Notes: a model not told the origin generated them from the sequence alone. Counted from the stretch's first letter, positions 1-8,891 are shown. The stretch is 64,000 bases of DNA from Pseudomonas koreensis (GCF_012986595.1 NZ_JAAQYM010000001.1:496001-560000); one strand, 5' to 3'. Numbers and translations are program-made.

Positions 1-25
1 CGATCGATCACCTGATCGCCCGACG

Positions 26-940
26 TTATCGCTGAAGTCGATCCAGCGCCTCGCCGCTGCGCTTGAACCAGCCGATCAGATAATCCGCCAGCACTTGCGT
101 GCGTTTGGGCAAGCCGCCCTGATAGGGATGCACCAGGTACATCGGCATGCGCCGGGTCTGAAAGTCGCGCAGCAGCCAGCGCAAACGGCCGTCAGCCAGT
201 TCCGCCTGCAACAAATATGACGGCAGGCGGGCGATGCCGGCGCCGGCCAGGGCGGCTTTCTTCAGCAGGTTGTAGTGGTTGCTGGCGAACGGTCCGCAGA
301 CCCGCACCCTGAGCAATTCGTGCTGTTGGTGATACAGCCACTCTTCGCGACCGCTGTAATGGCTGTTGAGCAGGCACCGGTGTTCGGCCAGCTCCTGCGG
401 GGTCAGCGGCTCGCCAAACTGTTCAAGATAGGTCGGGCTGGCGCAGGTCATTTCCTGCCACGCCAGCAAGGGTTTGGCCACCAGGCGTTCGTCATTGGCC
501 ACCTCGGTGCGAATCGCCAGATCGAAGCCATCCCGAGACAGATCCCGATAGTGGTTGTTCAGCTCCAGCTCGATCTGCACCTCGGGGTATTTTTGTGAAA
601 ACTCCAGCAGCAATCCGTCGAAGAAGGTTTCACCCAGCGACACCGGCACCGTCATCCGTACCGGCCCGGCCATGTCATCCTTCAGCCGCGCCAGCGCCTG
701 ACGCGCGCGCTCCACCTGCACCACCAGCGCCTGGGCTTGCGGCAACAATGCAGCGCCCGCCGCGGTCAGGCTCAAGCGGCGGGTGGTGCGTTGCAGCAAC
801 ACCACGCAAAACTGCGCTTCCAACTGGCTGATGCGCTTGGACAACTGGCCCTTGCTGCAGCCCAATTGCTGCGCCGCCAAAGTGAAACTGCCCGCCTCGA
901 TCAACACCGCAAACGCCGCCAGATCATCCATTTCACTCAT
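26..940 (-). CDS. LysR-family transcriptional regulator
   Basis: A 304-residue DNA-binding regulator with an N-terminal winged helix-turn-helix (about residues 5-62, including the FAVLIEAGSFTLAAQQLGCS recognition region) and a C-terminal periplasmic-binding-protein-like effector domain. The start at 940 (MSEMDDL) is preferred over an in-frame upstream start at 1003, because it places the HTH at the usual LysR position and leaves a 103-bp divergent intergenic space to the dehydrogenase gene starting at 1044. Divergent pairing suggests it controls that dehydrogenase; this is inference. The effector is unknown. Confidence 0.9.
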   Translation of the reverse strand: MSEMDDLAAFAVLIEAGSFTLAAQQLGCSKGQLSKRISQLEAQFCVVLLQRTTRRLSLTAAGAALLPQAQALVVQVERARQALARLKDDMAGPVRMTVPVSLGETFFDGLLLEFSQKYPEVQIELELNNHYRDLSRDGFDLAIRTEVANDERLVAKPLLAWQEMTCASPTYLEQFGEPLTPQELAEHRCLLNSHYSGREEWLYHQQHELLRVRVCGPFASNHYNLLKKAALAGAGIARLPSYLLQAELADGRLRWLLRDFQTRRMPMYLVHPYQGGLPKRTQVLADYLIGWFKRSGEALDRLQR

Positions 941-1043
941 GGATTGTTTCCATTTGAAAACCAAAGGTTGCCTATTAGTGCGCTTATCCGCAGAAAAAAC
1001 CACTCTAGACTGAAACCTCGTTCAACCCATTGAGGAACAGCCC

Positions 1044-1643
1044 ATGAAGATTCTGTTGATCGGTGCCGCCGGCACCATTGGTTCGGCCGTCGACAAAGAA
1101 CTGAGTCAGCGCCACGAAGTGATTCGCATCGGTCGCAGCAGCGGTGACTTCCGGGTCGACATCAGCGACAGCGACTCGATTCGCCGGCTGTTCGAGCAAA
1201 CCGGCAAGTTCGACGCATTGATCTGCGCAGCCGGCAACGTGACCTTCGCCCCACTCGGCGAGATGAACGCCGACAGCTTCGCCCTGGGCCTGCAAGACAA
1301 ACTGATGGGCCAGATCAATCTGCTGTTGATCGGCCGCGAATACGCCAACGACGGCGCCTCGTTCACCTTCACCACCGGCGTGCTCAGCCACGATCCGATC
1401 CGCTCCGGCGCCTCGGCGGCACTGGTCAATGGCGCACTGGACAGCTTCGTGAAAGCCGCCGCCATCGAACTGCCGCGCGGTCTGCGGGTGAACTCGATCA
1501 GCCCGACGGTGCTGCTGGAAGCGATGGGCAGCTACGCCCCGTACTTCCGTGGCTACAAACCGGTTCCGGCGGCGGATGTGGCGCTGGCCTACGCGAAAAG
1601 TGTCGAAGGTCTGCAAACAGGGCAGACCTTTCACGTCGGTTAA
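1044..1643 (+). CDS. Short-chain dehydrogenase-like protein (atypical)
   Basis: A 199-residue Rossmann-fold protein with the nucleotide-binding motif GAAGTIG at residues 7-13 and SDR-like core (NG-ALDSF, RVNSISPTVL near the C-terminus). It is shorter than classical SDRs (about 250 residues). The usual catalytic YxxxK does not appear at the expected place before the ALDSF helix: the aligned residues read as A and N. It may belong to the atypical short SDR group found across proteobacteria. A GAGGAAC ribosome-binding site precedes ATG 1044. It is divergent from the LysR gene. Substrate unknown. Confidence 0.85.
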   Translation: MKILLIGAAGTIGSAVDKELSQRHEVIRIGRSSGDFRVDISDSDSIRRLFEQTGKFDALICAAGNVTFAPLGEMNADSFALGLQDKLMGQINLLLIGREYANDGASFTFTTGVLSHDPIRSGASAALVNGALDSFVKAAAIELPRGLRVNSISPTVLLEAMGSYAPYFRGYKPVPAADVALAYAKSVEGLQTGQTFHVG

Positions 1644-1647
1644 GAGC

Positions 1648-1715
1648 AAAAGATCGCAGCCTTCGGCCGCTCCTGCACAGGAACGTGCGTTTCCATGTAG
1701 GAGCTGATCTTTTGC
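1648..1715. repeat. REP-type inverted repeat, family A (degenerate)
   Basis: An imperfect inverted repeat begins AAAAGATCGCAGCCTTCGG and ends TGTAGGAGCTGATCTTTT. The right arm is shortened compared with the other family A copies in this window. It lies between the dehydrogenase stop and the next lipoprotein gene and could form a hairpin in RNA. Confidence 0.75.
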
Positions 1716-1766
1716 ATTTGATTGTCAGCCTGCGTAACGTGGCGGCACTTGTCTGGAGAGCCGAAG

Positions 1767-2420
1767 ATGCGTGTTGCCCGTTCATTGATCGTTGTTGCCC
1801 TGCTGCCGTTGTTCGCCGCCTGCCAATTGCTCGATGGCCCGCGTCAAAGTGCTTCCCACGTCGGGCAGAGCCGGATGCAGGGGCAGTTGACGGCGGCTGA
1901 CGGCAGACTGGTGTTCCAGCCGTGTGGCGAACAGCGTCAGTACGTGGTCAACGACATCGGCGGCACCAGCGTGCTGCAAGAGGCCGCGACCCTTGCCGAT
2001 CAGCAGGGCAAGCTGTTTGCCGACGTGCGCGGGAAGATCGCCGGCGACCGCCTCGACCTCGCCCAGTTGTACCGCGTCGAGCGCTCCGGCACCGCGTGCG
2101 ATGACCCGAACTTCAAGCTGTTGATCCTGCGTGCCGCCGGCCACACGCCCGAGTGGAACGTCAAAGTCAGCGGCAAGGGCATGGTCATCGACCGTGAAGG
2201 CCAACCGGCGCTGGCCGTGCCTTATGTCGAAGAACAACTGGGCGATGGCCGCTTCAACCTGAGCAGCGAAGCCAACAACCAGCGCATCGAGTTGTGGGTC
2301 GCGCCACAACGCTGCGTCGACAGCAGCACCGGCAGCGTGCAGCACATGAGCGCCGAGCTGCGCATCGACGGCAAGGTCGAGCGTGGTTGCGGGTATTTCG
2401 GCGGATCGCGCAACGACTGA
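1767..2420 (+). CDS. Putative exported lipoprotein, uncharacterised
   Basis: A 217-residue protein. The start at 1767 (MRVARSLIVV) gives a clean signal peptide with a hydrophobic core and a cysteine near residue 19 (LPLFAAC), which resembles a lipobox although F rather than L/V/I occupies -3. The in-frame start at 1722 would bury that signal. The mature part contains an N-terminal segment (GQLTAADGRLVFQPCGEQRQ) typical of COG3650-type periplasmic proteins and six or so cysteines that could form disulfides. I do not recognise a specific function. It precedes a separate FAD enzyme gene. Confidence 0.75.
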   Translation: MRVARSLIVVALLPLFAACQLLDGPRQSASHVGQSRMQGQLTAADGRLVFQPCGEQRQYVVNDIGGTSVLQEAATLADQQGKLFADVRGKIAGDRLDLAQLYRVERSGTACDDPNFKLLILRAAGHTPEWNVKVSGKGMVIDREGQPALAVPYVEEQLGDGRFNLSSEANNQRIELWVAPQRCVDSSTGSVQHMSAELRIDGKVERGCGYFGGSRND

Positions 2421-2517
2421 GCGTTTTAGCCTCACCGGATCCGGCCTTTGCGGCTTATAATCGCGGCCTTCAAACGCCCTGGCGCAGTTGTGCGCCCCGC
2501 GAATCCGGATCCTCGCC

Positions 2518-4131
2518 ATGTTACGAATCACCGAACTCAAGCTGCCAATCGACCATCCCGAAGAAGACCTGCGTGCCGCCATCGTGCAGCGCCTGGGCAT
2601 CGCCAGCGATGATCTGCTCGATTTCACCTTGTTCAAGCGCAGCTATGACGCGCGCAAAAAGTCCTCCGAACTGTGCTTCATCTACACCATCGACCTCAAC
2701 GTACGCGACGAGGCCAAGGTGCTGGGCAAGTTCGCCGACGACCGTAACGTCAACGTGGCGCCGGATGTCAGCTACAAATTCGTTGGTCAGGCGCCGAGCG
2801 ACCTGAGCCAGCGCCCGATCGTGGTCGGTTTCGGCCCGTGCGGGATCTTCGCCGGCCTGTTGCTGGCACAGATGGGCTTCAAGCCGATCATCCTCGAACG
2901 CGGCACCGAAGTGCGTCAGCGCACCAAGGACACCTGGGGCCTGTGGCGTAAAAGCGTGCTCAACCCCGAGTCCAACGTGCAGTTCGGCGAAGGCGGCGCG
3001 GGCACGTTCTCCGACGGCAAGTTGTACAGCCAGATCAAGGATCCGAAGTTCCTTGGCCGTAAAGTCCTGCACGAATTCGTCAAGGCCGGCGCGCCGGAAG
3101 AAATCCTCTACGTCAGCAAACCGCACATCGGTACGTTCCGTCTGACCGGCATGGTCGAGACCATGCGTGAAGAAATCCGCGCTCTGGGCGGTGAAGTGCG
3201 TTTCCAGGAGCGCGTCACTGACGTGCTGATCGACGACGGCCAACTGGTCGGCGTGCAACTGGCGAGCGGCGAAACCCTGCATTCGAAACACGTGGTCCTG
3301 GCCCTCGGCCACAGTGCCCGTGACACCTTCCGCATGCTCCACAGCCGTGGCGTGTTCATGGAAGCCAAGCCGTTCTCGGTGGGTTTCCGCATCGAACACC
3401 CGCAATCGCTGATCGACCGTGCGCGCCTGGGCAAGTACGCCGGTCACCCCAAGCTGGGCGCCGCCGACTACAAACTGGTGCACCACGCCAAGAACGGCCG
3501 TTCGGTCTACAGCTTCTGCATGTGCCCGGGCGGCACCGTGGTGGCGGCGACTTCCGAGCCGAACCGCGTGGTCACCAACGGCATGAGCCAATACTCGCGT
3601 AACGAGCGTAACGCCAACTCCGGGATCGTCGTTGGCATCACCCCGGAAGTCGACTACCCGGGTGGCCCGCTGGCCGGCATCGAGTTGCAGGAGCGCCTGG
3701 AATCCCACGCGTTCATCCTCGGCGGCAGCGACTACAAGGCCCCGGCACAACTGGTTGGCGACTTCATCAACGACATTCCTTCGACCGAACTGGGCGAAGT
3801 CGAGCCGTCGTACAAACCGGGCGTGGCCCTGGGCGACCTGGCCCTGGCGCTGCCGGACTTTGCCATCGAAGCGATTCGTGAAGCATTGCCGGCGTTCGAG
3901 AAGCAGATTCGCGGTTACTCGCTGCATGACGCGGTGTTGACCGGGATCGAAACCCGCACCTCGTCACCGCTGCGCATCACGCGTAATGAGTCGCTGCAGA
4001 GCATGAACGTGAAGGGTCTGTTCCCGGCCGGCGAAGGCGCGGGTTATGCCGGCGGGATTCTGTCGGCGGGTGTGGACGGGATTCGTATTGCCGAAGCCGT
4101 GGCACGCGACATTCTGGGGATTGAGGCTTAA
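2518..4131 (+). CDS. FAD-dependent dehydrogenase (COG2509 type)
   Basis: A 537-residue flavoprotein. An N-terminal domain of about 95 residues precedes the Rossmann FAD-binding motif (VVGFGPCGIFAG, residues 102-113, followed by LERG). A glycine-rich segment FGEGGAGTFSDGKL and a C-terminal FPAGEGAGYAGGILSAGVDG motif bind the cofactor. This layout matches the uncharacterised FAD-dependent dehydrogenases of COG2509. ATG 2518 is favoured over an in-frame TTG at 2488 because the family usually begins MLRI-type. The substrate is unknown. The downstream family A repeat may end its transcript. Confidence 0.85.
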   Translation: MLRITELKLPIDHPEEDLRAAIVQRLGIASDDLLDFTLFKRSYDARKKSSELCFIYTIDLNVRDEAKVLGKFADDRNVNVAPDVSYKFVGQAPSDLSQRPIVVGFGPCGIFAGLLLAQMGFKPIILERGTEVRQRTKDTWGLWRKSVLNPESNVQFGEGGAGTFSDGKLYSQIKDPKFLGRKVLHEFVKAGAPEEILYVSKPHIGTFRLTGMVETMREEIRALGGEVRFQERVTDVLIDDGQLVGVQLASGETLHSKHVVLALGHSARDTFRMLHSRGVFMEAKPFSVGFRIEHPQSLIDRARLGKYAGHPKLGAADYKLVHHAKNGRSVYSFCMCPGGTVVAATSEPNRVVTNGMSQYSRNERNANSGIVVGITPEVDYPGGPLAGIELQERLESHAFILGGSDYKAPAQLVGDFINDIPSTELGEVEPSYKPGVALGDLALALPDFAIEAIREALPAFEKQIRGYSLHDAVLTGIETRTSSPLRITRNESLQSMNVKGLFPAGEGAGYAGGILSAGVDGIRIAEAVARDILGIEA

Positions 4132-4142
4132 TTCTCAAGATC

Positions 4143-4217
4143 AAAAGATCGCAGCCTGCGGCAGCTCCTACAGGAATGTACTCCCCTGTAGGAGCTGCCG
4201 CAGGCTGCGATCTTTTT
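4143..4217. repeat. REP-type inverted repeat, family A
   Basis: A near-perfect palindrome: left arm AAAAGATCGCAGCCTGCGG continuing to CTCCTACA, a short spacer, then the reverse complement ending GCAGGCTGCGATCTTTTT. It sits between two convergent genes (FAD enzyme and PLP enzyme), where it could act as a bidirectional terminator. Confidence 0.9.
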
Positions 4218-4221
4218 GCTT

Positions 4222-5316
4222 TTAGATATTGGCGCGCAACACTGAAGTCGGCAGCGCCTCACCGCGCTCGGCACTCGCCGCCACCGCCGCGATCAACCCC
4301 TCCAGCTCATAGCCCTGCGCCTTCAGCCAGGCCTGATCGTAATAAGTGTCGGCATAGCGCTCGCCGCCATCGCACAGAATCGCCACGATCGACCCCGACT
4401 CCCCCGCCACTTTCATCTGCTGCGCCGCCATCAGCGCGCCGATCAGGTTGGTGCCGCTCGACCCGCCGACATGCCGCCCCAGGCGCTGCGCCAGGTAATG
4501 CATGGCCGCCAGCGACAAGGCATCCGGCACCTTGACCATTGCATCGATCACCTTGGGCAGGAACGACGCTTCCACCCGTGGCCGGCCAATGCCTTCGATC
4601 CGCGAACCGCAGTCCAGACGCAGGCTGGCGTCGCCGGTCTGGTAGTAATCGAAAAACACCGAACGCTCGGCATCGGCGCACAGCACCCGCGTGCAATGCT
4701 GGCGATAGCGCACGTAACGGCCAAGGGTCGCGGTGGTGCCGCCGGTGCCCGGGCTGGAAATCAGCCAGCTCGGCTCCGGGTATTTCTCGAAACGCATCTG
4801 CTGGAAGATCGACTCAGCAATGTTGTTGTTCGCCCGCCAGTCGGTGGCCCGCTCGGCGTAGGTGAACTGATCGATGAAGTGGCCGCCATGCTCGCGAGCC
4901 AGACGCTCGGATTCGGCGTAAATCTGCGTCGGATCCTTTACCAGATGGCTCTGGCCGCCGTAGAAGGCGATCTGCGCGATCTTCTCTTTGGAGGTGGTCG
5001 CCGGCATCACCGCAATGAACGGCAGGCCAAGCATGCGCGCGAAATACGCCTCGGAAATCGCCGTCGAACCGCTGGACGCCTCGATCACCGGCGCGCCGGG
5101 TTTGAGCCAGCCGTTACACAACGCGTACAAGAACAACGAGCGCGCCAGGCGATGCTTTAGGCTGCCGGTGGGGTGACTGGACTCGTCCTTGAAGTACAAC
5201 TCGATGCCCGCAAAACCCGGCAGCGGCAAGGGGATCAGGTGGGTGTCGGCGCTGCGCTGGAAGTCCGCTTCGATGATGCGGATGGCTTCGCGGGCCCACT
5301 GTCGGTTGTCGCTCAT
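4222..5316 (-). CDS. PLP-dependent cysteine synthase-like enzyme
   Basis: A protein of about 364 residues of the fold type II PLP family (cysteine synthase / cystathionine beta-synthase). The PLP lysine is in [11 protein letters not shown] near residue 54, the Asn-binding [10 protein letters not shown] loop follows, then the glycine-rich phosphate loop ([15 protein letters not shown]) and a C-terminal [12 protein letters not shown] segment. The second start (5316, MSDN) is chosen over 5322 arbitrarily; both are possible. It is not the housekeeping CysK/CysM by length and motif details, so the amino acid substrate is uncertain. Divergent from nhaA. Confidence 0.82.
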   Translation of the reverse strand: MSDNRQWAREAIRIIEADFQRSADTHLIPLPLPGFAGIELYFKDESSHPTGSLKHRLARSLFLYALCNGWLKPGAPVIEASSGSTAISEAYFARMLGLPFIAVMPATTSKEKIAQIAFYGGQSHLVKDPTQIYAESERLAREHGGHFIDQFTYAERATDWRANNNIAESIFQQMRFEKYPEPSWLISSPGTGGTTATLGRYVRYRQHCTRVLCADAERSVFFDYYQTGDASLRLDCGSRIEGIGRPRVEASFLPKVIDAMVKVPDALSLAAMHYLAQRLGRHVGGSSGTNLIGALMAAQQMKVAGESGSIVAILCDGGERYADTYYDQAWLKAQGYELEGLIAAVAASAERGEALPTSVLRANI

Positions 5317-5513
5317 GGTCATGCTCTCGTTGAATCGGGCAGGAATGGCCTCGTCACAGGCTCAGTCACCCAGCATAGGAAAAAACCTACAAGGCTCACA
5401 GATACAGCTGAGGCCCAATATATCCGCCAACTGCTAGGCTCTGTGCAAGTGTCACCCGTTACAGGCGTTGTGCGCGGGTGTCAGTCCTTTGCGAATGTTG
5501 ATGGAGAGCGACC

Positions 5514-6701
5514 TTGCCGCTGCGTAGAACCTTCACGCGTTTCTTTCAGCTGGAAGCGGCCAGTGGCCTGCTGTTGATCGCCGCCGCCCTCCTCGCCCTG
5601 ATCATCAACAACTCACCGCTGTCGTGGCTGTACACCGGGCTGCTCGACACCCCCGTTGTCGCGCAGATCGGGGCGTTGAAGATCGCCAAGCCGCTGCTGC
5701 TGTGGATCAACGACGGGCTGATGGCGCTGTTCTTCCTGCTGATAGGCCTGGAGGTGAAGCGTGAAGTGCTCGACGGGCAGCTGTCGAAACCGTCGCAGAT
5801 CGTCTTGCCGGGCGCCGCAGCGATTGGCGGCATGGTCGTGCCGGCATTGCTTTACTGGTGGCTCAATCGGGACAACCCGCCAGCCCTCGACGGCTGGGCA
5901 ATTCCCACCGCCACTGACATCGCCTTCGCTCTCGGTGTACTCGCGCTGCTGGGTAACCGGGTGCCGGTGTCGCTGAAACTGTTCCTGATGACCCTGGCGA
6001 TCATCGACGACCTCGGCGCCATCGTGATCATTGCGGTCTTCTATTCCGGCGAGCTCTCGACCCTGTCGCTGGGGCTGGCGGCGGCGTGCATCGCGGCGCT
6101 GGTGGCGATGAACCGGCTCGGGGTGGTCAAGCTTGGGCCCTACATGATCATCGGTTTGATCCTGTGGGTGTGCGTGCTCAAGAGCGGCGTCCACGCGACG
6201 CTGGCCGGGGTCACGCTGGCGTTTTGCATTCCGCTGCGCACCCGCAATGCCGAGACTTCGCCGCTGTTGACCCTCGAACACGCGCTGCACCCGTGGGTCG
6301 CGTACGGCATCTTGCCGCTGTTCGCCTTCGCCAACGCCGGGCTGTCGCTGAGCGGCGTCACCGTCGAAAGCTTCACCCATCACGTCCCCATGGGCATCGC
6401 CGTCGGCCTGCTGCTGGGCAAGACCGTCGGCGTGTTCGGCCTGACCTGGCTGGCAGTGAAAATCGGCATCGCCGCCCTGCCCCAGGGCGCCAATTGGGGT
6501 CAAGTGCTGGGCGTGGCGATCCTCTGCGGCATCGGTTTCACCATGAGCCTGTTTGTCGGCTCGCTGGCCTTTGAACCGGGCGTGAGCGACTACGCCGGGA
6601 TGGACCGGATGGGCATCCTGACCGGTTCGATTCTGGCGGCGTTGATCGGGTATGCGGTGACGGCGGCGGCGAGTCGCCATAACGTACATTCACCTGCATA
6701 G
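5514..6701 (+). CDS. nhaA: Na+/H+ antiporter NhaA
   Basis: A 395-residue inner-membrane antiporter with about 12 hydrophobic segments. The NhaA signatures are present: [14 protein letters not shown] in TM4 and the essential aspartate pair in [16 protein letters not shown] of TM5. It exports sodium in exchange for protons, for pH and salt homeostasis. The start is TTG 5514 with GGAGAG 7 bases upstream; no in-frame ATG is better placed. Length agrees with the family (about 390). Its upstream region is shared divergently with the PLP enzyme gene. Confidence 0.95.
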   Translation: MPLRRTFTRFFQLEAASGLLLIAAALLALIINNSPLSWLYTGLLDTPVVAQIGALKIAKPLLLWINDGLMALFFLLIGLEVKREVLDGQLSKPSQIVLPGAAAIGGMVVPALLYWWLNRDNPPALDGWAIPTATDIAFALGVLALLGNRVPVSLKLFLMTLAIIDDLGAIVIIAVFYSGELSTLSLGLAAACIAALVAMNRLGVVKLGPYMIIGLILWVCVLKSGVHATLAGVTLAFCIPLRTRNAETSPLLTLEHALHPWVAYGILPLFAFANAGLSLSGVTVESFTHHVPMGIAVGLLLGKTVGVFGLTWLAVKIGIAALPQGANWGQVLGVAILCGIGFTMSLFVGSLAFEPGVSDYAGMDRMGILTGSILAALIGYAVTAAASRHNVHSPA

Positions 6702-6720
6702 GACCTGTGAATGGGCTCGT

Positions 6721-6815
6721 TGTGGCGAGGGAGCTTGCTCCCGCTGGGCTGCGCAGCAGACCCGGGATATTGGGATCGCTTCGCGCTCCTGCGGGAGCAA
6801 GCTCCCTCGCCACAA
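6721..6815. repeat. REP-type inverted repeat, family B
   Basis: Left arm TGTGGCGAGGGAGCTTGCTC and right arm ending AGCAAGCTCCCTCGCCACA are complementary and flank a GC-rich spacer. It lies just downstream of nhaA. Confidence 0.9.
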
Positions 6816-7005
6816 GTCCAGGCTCGTCTGAAAACCAGCGAACAATCACGGGGATAAATCCCCTCACCACAAGCCGGCTTATCTGACAGATAGCGACTAA
6901 TCCCCACCTCAATAGCGACGCGTCCTACAGCCACCCTCTGCCTGCTTCGTTAACGTCGCACAGCCCTCTCGAAGGGCTGTCGATGGATGAACGAAAGGAC
7001 GCTCA
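6816..7005. other. Intergenic region upstream of toxin gene
   Basis: Together with the adjoining repeat this makes a 304-bp gene-free stretch after nhaA. No coding sequence is seen. The only structured element is the hairpin at 6960-6980 described separately; a promoter for the toxin gene is presumably here but I cannot pinpoint it. Confidence 0.6.
6960..6980 (+). promoter_or_regulatory. Hairpin just upstream of toxin ribosome-binding site
   Basis: A perfect 8-bp stem (ACAGCCCT / AGGGCTGT) with a CTCGA loop, ending about 25 bases before the GTG start of the toxin gene and ahead of its GAAAGGA ribosome-binding site. It lacks a T-tract, so it is not a normal terminator. It might be an operator or an mRNA structure controlling toxin synthesis. 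Confidence 0.45.
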
Positions 7006-7926
7006 GTGGCTCGCAACAAGGACATTCCCCGGGTTCCCAACCCACCGGCGGGCGATGGGCATCACGTCACCTACCGCTACATGACGGCCACTGAAGTGGC
7101 CGAGCGCGAAGCCCGACAAAACGCTTACGAGGCCATGCTGGCGCGGCAGGAGGCTTTCGAGCGCAGTCGAGAGGTTGCGGCGAAAAAGCCTGATCCCGTA
7201 CGCGCCGGGTGCGTGTTCGCCAAGTCCTGCAAGTTGCCGGACGCGATCATTGATTATTCGAATCCTTCAGGGATGGTGCCGACCGACAGCCTCAACGATT
7301 ACGGCGAGCTGATCCTGCTTGGCGCTCGCGAAAGCGATGAAAACGGCGGCGTTGCCCTGAAGAAAATCGGCGCCACGGCGATTCCCGTCGATGTCGTGCA
7401 GTTCAGCACGCGCGGTAGTCAGTTCATTGCAGACCTGGGTGAAGGCATCGAACTGCTCTGGACGCCGGCGGTGGACGGCTCTGAAACTCTTGGCATTCCA
7501 GCACTGGAGGCTGCACCGCAAGCGCCGCACATCTGGGTGTATCCACCGACCAAAGCGGCTGACGGAATTCTGGTGAATCCGGTTTATCCGCCGGAGTATC
7601 GGGATTTCATTCTGGTGTTTCCGGCGGATTCAGGGGTTAAGCCGGTTTACATTGTTCTAAGCATAGGCGATCACAACTACCATCAAGCTCCGAAAGGCTT
7701 AACAGCATTTCCTGACGCGATGAAAGACAAGTCAAAAAGCAGCGTTCAAGGTGGCGGTGCGCGTCGTAAGCGCTGGAGAGATCTCAAAGGACGCATTTTT
7801 GAATGGGATAGCCAACACGGAACCGTAGAAATGTACGACAAACAGGGGAAACACCTTGGAGAGTTCAACCCTCAAACTGGTGAACAGACCAAACCTGCCA
7901 AACCCGGGCGAACCACTCCCAAGTAA
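7006..7926 (+). CDS. S-type pyocin-domain toxin with colicin E3-type rRNase tail
   Basis: A 306-residue protein with three parts. Residues 1-90 form a charged, non-hydrophobic N-terminus. Residues about 95-220 resemble the S-type pyocin domain (DVVQFSTRGSQF, WTPAVDG, IWVYPPT, NPVYPPEYRDFILVFPADSG). Residues about 225-306 match the colicin E3/E4/E6 ribonuclease that cleaves 16S rRNA in the decoding centre: the EWDSQHG block is conserved, and the catalytic residues of E3 (Asp, His, Glu, Arg) map to D268, H271, E275 and R302. No receptor-binding domain, TonB box or signal peptide is visible, so it is far shorter than E3 (551 residues). Start is GTG 7006 with GAAAGGA upstream. The 3' part is AT-richer than its surroundings. 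Family assignment of the tail is strong; delivery route is unknown. Confidence 0.88.
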   Translation: MARNKDIPRVPNPPAGDGHHVTYRYMTATEVAEREARQNAYEAMLARQEAFERSREVAAKKPDPVRAGCVFAKSCKLPDAIIDYSNPSGMVPTDSLNDYGELILLGARESDENGGVALKKIGATAIPVDVVQFSTRGSQFIADLGEGIELLWTPAVDGSETLGIPALEAAPQAPHIWVYPPTKAADGILVNPVYPPEYRDFILVFPADSGVKPVYIVLSIGDHNYHQAPKGLTAFPDAMKDKSKSSVQGGGARRKRWRDLKGRIFEWDSQHGTVEMYDKQGKHLGEFNPQTGEQTKPAKPGRTTPK

Positions 7927-7939
7927 TCAAGAGGCGCTT

Positions 7940-8179
7940 ATGTACTTGTGCATCACTGGGTTCTTACCCGACAGTTTCGACGATAGCTCACTCAAGTATG
8001 AACTGGATGTTGATCCTGCTTTTAACGACCGAATCGTGAAGCTTCTAGGCCATAAAAGCCTCGACGCCATGGCAGAAGGAGAATGGTTGTTGACCGCCGA
8101 GCAGGCGCAACATATTGCCGCGCTGACTGATGAGCCCATTCCAACAAACCTGGAATTGTTTATTGGCATAGAGATATAG
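7940..8179 (+). CDS. Putative immunity protein for the rRNase toxin
   Basis: A 79-residue acidic protein starting at ATG 7940 with a GAGGCG ribosome-binding site, 13 bases after the toxin stop. Small size, acidity and position directly behind an E3-type nuclease indicate a cognate immunity protein. The sequence does not obviously resemble the classical colicin E3 immunity protein (Im3), so the call rests on context. A longer in-frame start at 7856 would overlap the toxin gene and has no supporting ribosome-binding site. Base composition is AT-richer than neighbouring genes, like the toxin tail. Confidence 0.7.
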   Translation: MYLCITGFLPDSFDDSSLKYELDVDPAFNDRIVKLLGHKSLDAMAEGEWLLTAEQAQHIAALTDEPIPTNLELFIGIEI

Positions 8180-8204
8180 CCATCGCAGTTGAGAAATCTA
8201 AAAA

Positions 8205-8242
8205 CAAAAAACCCCGACCAGTCACCTGATCGGGGTTTTTCT
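8205..8242. terminator. Bidirectional rho-independent terminator
   Basis: AAAAAACCCCGA, a short loop region, then TCGGGGTTTTT: a GC-rich stem flanked by A and T tracts, between the convergent immunity gene and glycine-zipper gene. Confidence 0.9.
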
Positions 8243-8259
8243 TTACCGCTCGTTGCCGC

Positions 8260-8724
8260 TTAGTGCGAAACGCGGCTGGTGCCACCGACGGTGGAGATGC
8301 GCACGCGCTCACCAACACGGAATACTTCGTTTTCCTGAACCTGTTGCACGTAGGCGCGCATGCTGCCGTCGTCTTCGCGCACGGTGATTTCCACGCCTTG
8401 GGTGCGGGTCAGGCCTTCTTCAGTCGCGGAACCGATCAGACCACCGGCCACAGCACCGATGACCGCAGCGACGATGCTGCCCTTGCCGCCACCGATGGCG
8501 CTGCCGCCGACACCGCCGACCACTGCGCCTGCAGCGCCGCCGATCGGGGTCTTGGTGCCTTCGATTTTCACCGGACGCAGGGATTCGATGGTGCCCATGC
8601 GAATCGTCTGCACACGACGCGCTTCGTCACGGGAGTAGGAGTCACCGGTCAGGCTCGACTGGCAGCCGGTCAGCAACATCGCCATCGTGGAAAAGGAAGC
8701 AACCAGCAGAACAGACTTACGCAT
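8260..8724 (-). CDS. Glycine-zipper outer-membrane lipoprotein (SlyB/PcP-like)
   Basis: A 154-residue lipoprotein. Start at 8724 (MRKSVLLVAS) yields a signal peptide with lipobox MLLTGC near residue 21, and GGAG lies about 8 bases upstream; the longer reading from 8781 is unlikely. The middle part contains a glycine-zipper (GGAAGAVVGGVGGSAIGGG and GAVAGGLIGSATEEG) that probably inserts in or packs against the outer membrane. The C-terminus is a small beta-rich domain. It resembles SlyB/Rickettsia 17-kDa surface antigen family proteins; exact role is unknown. Confidence 0.85.
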   Translation of the reverse strand: MRKSVLLVASFSTMAMLLTGCQSSLTGDSYSRDEARRVQTIRMGTIESLRPVKIEGTKTPIGGAAGAVVGGVGGSAIGGGKGSIVAAVIGAVAGGLIGSATEEGLTRTQGVEITVREDDGSMRAYVQQVQENEVFRVGERVRISTVGGTSRVSH

Positions 8725-8891
8725 AGCATCAACTCCAAAAGAACATGTATTCATTAAACCCCGCTGCTTGACGCCTGTCACGACACAGCCTGGATAAACT
8801 TGATTTTATTCAGGCCCGGTACAGGCACCTGCAGACCCACCCAACAGTAGCGCCAAATCGCCCAACCTGCCCTGCCGAGCCAAGGATTTTC

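Noticed and set aside
2294..2806. Reading rich in Arg/Ser spanning the lipoprotein end and FAD gene start
   Set aside because: Out of frame with two well-supported genes and of shadow-type composition.
4222..5316. Housekeeping cysteine synthase CysK or CysM
   Set aside because: The protein is longer (about 364 residues) and loop sequences differ, so only the general family is called.
5323..5513. Possible riboswitch in the nhaA leader
   Set aside because: No convincing conserved stem pattern could be drawn; only weak local complementarities.
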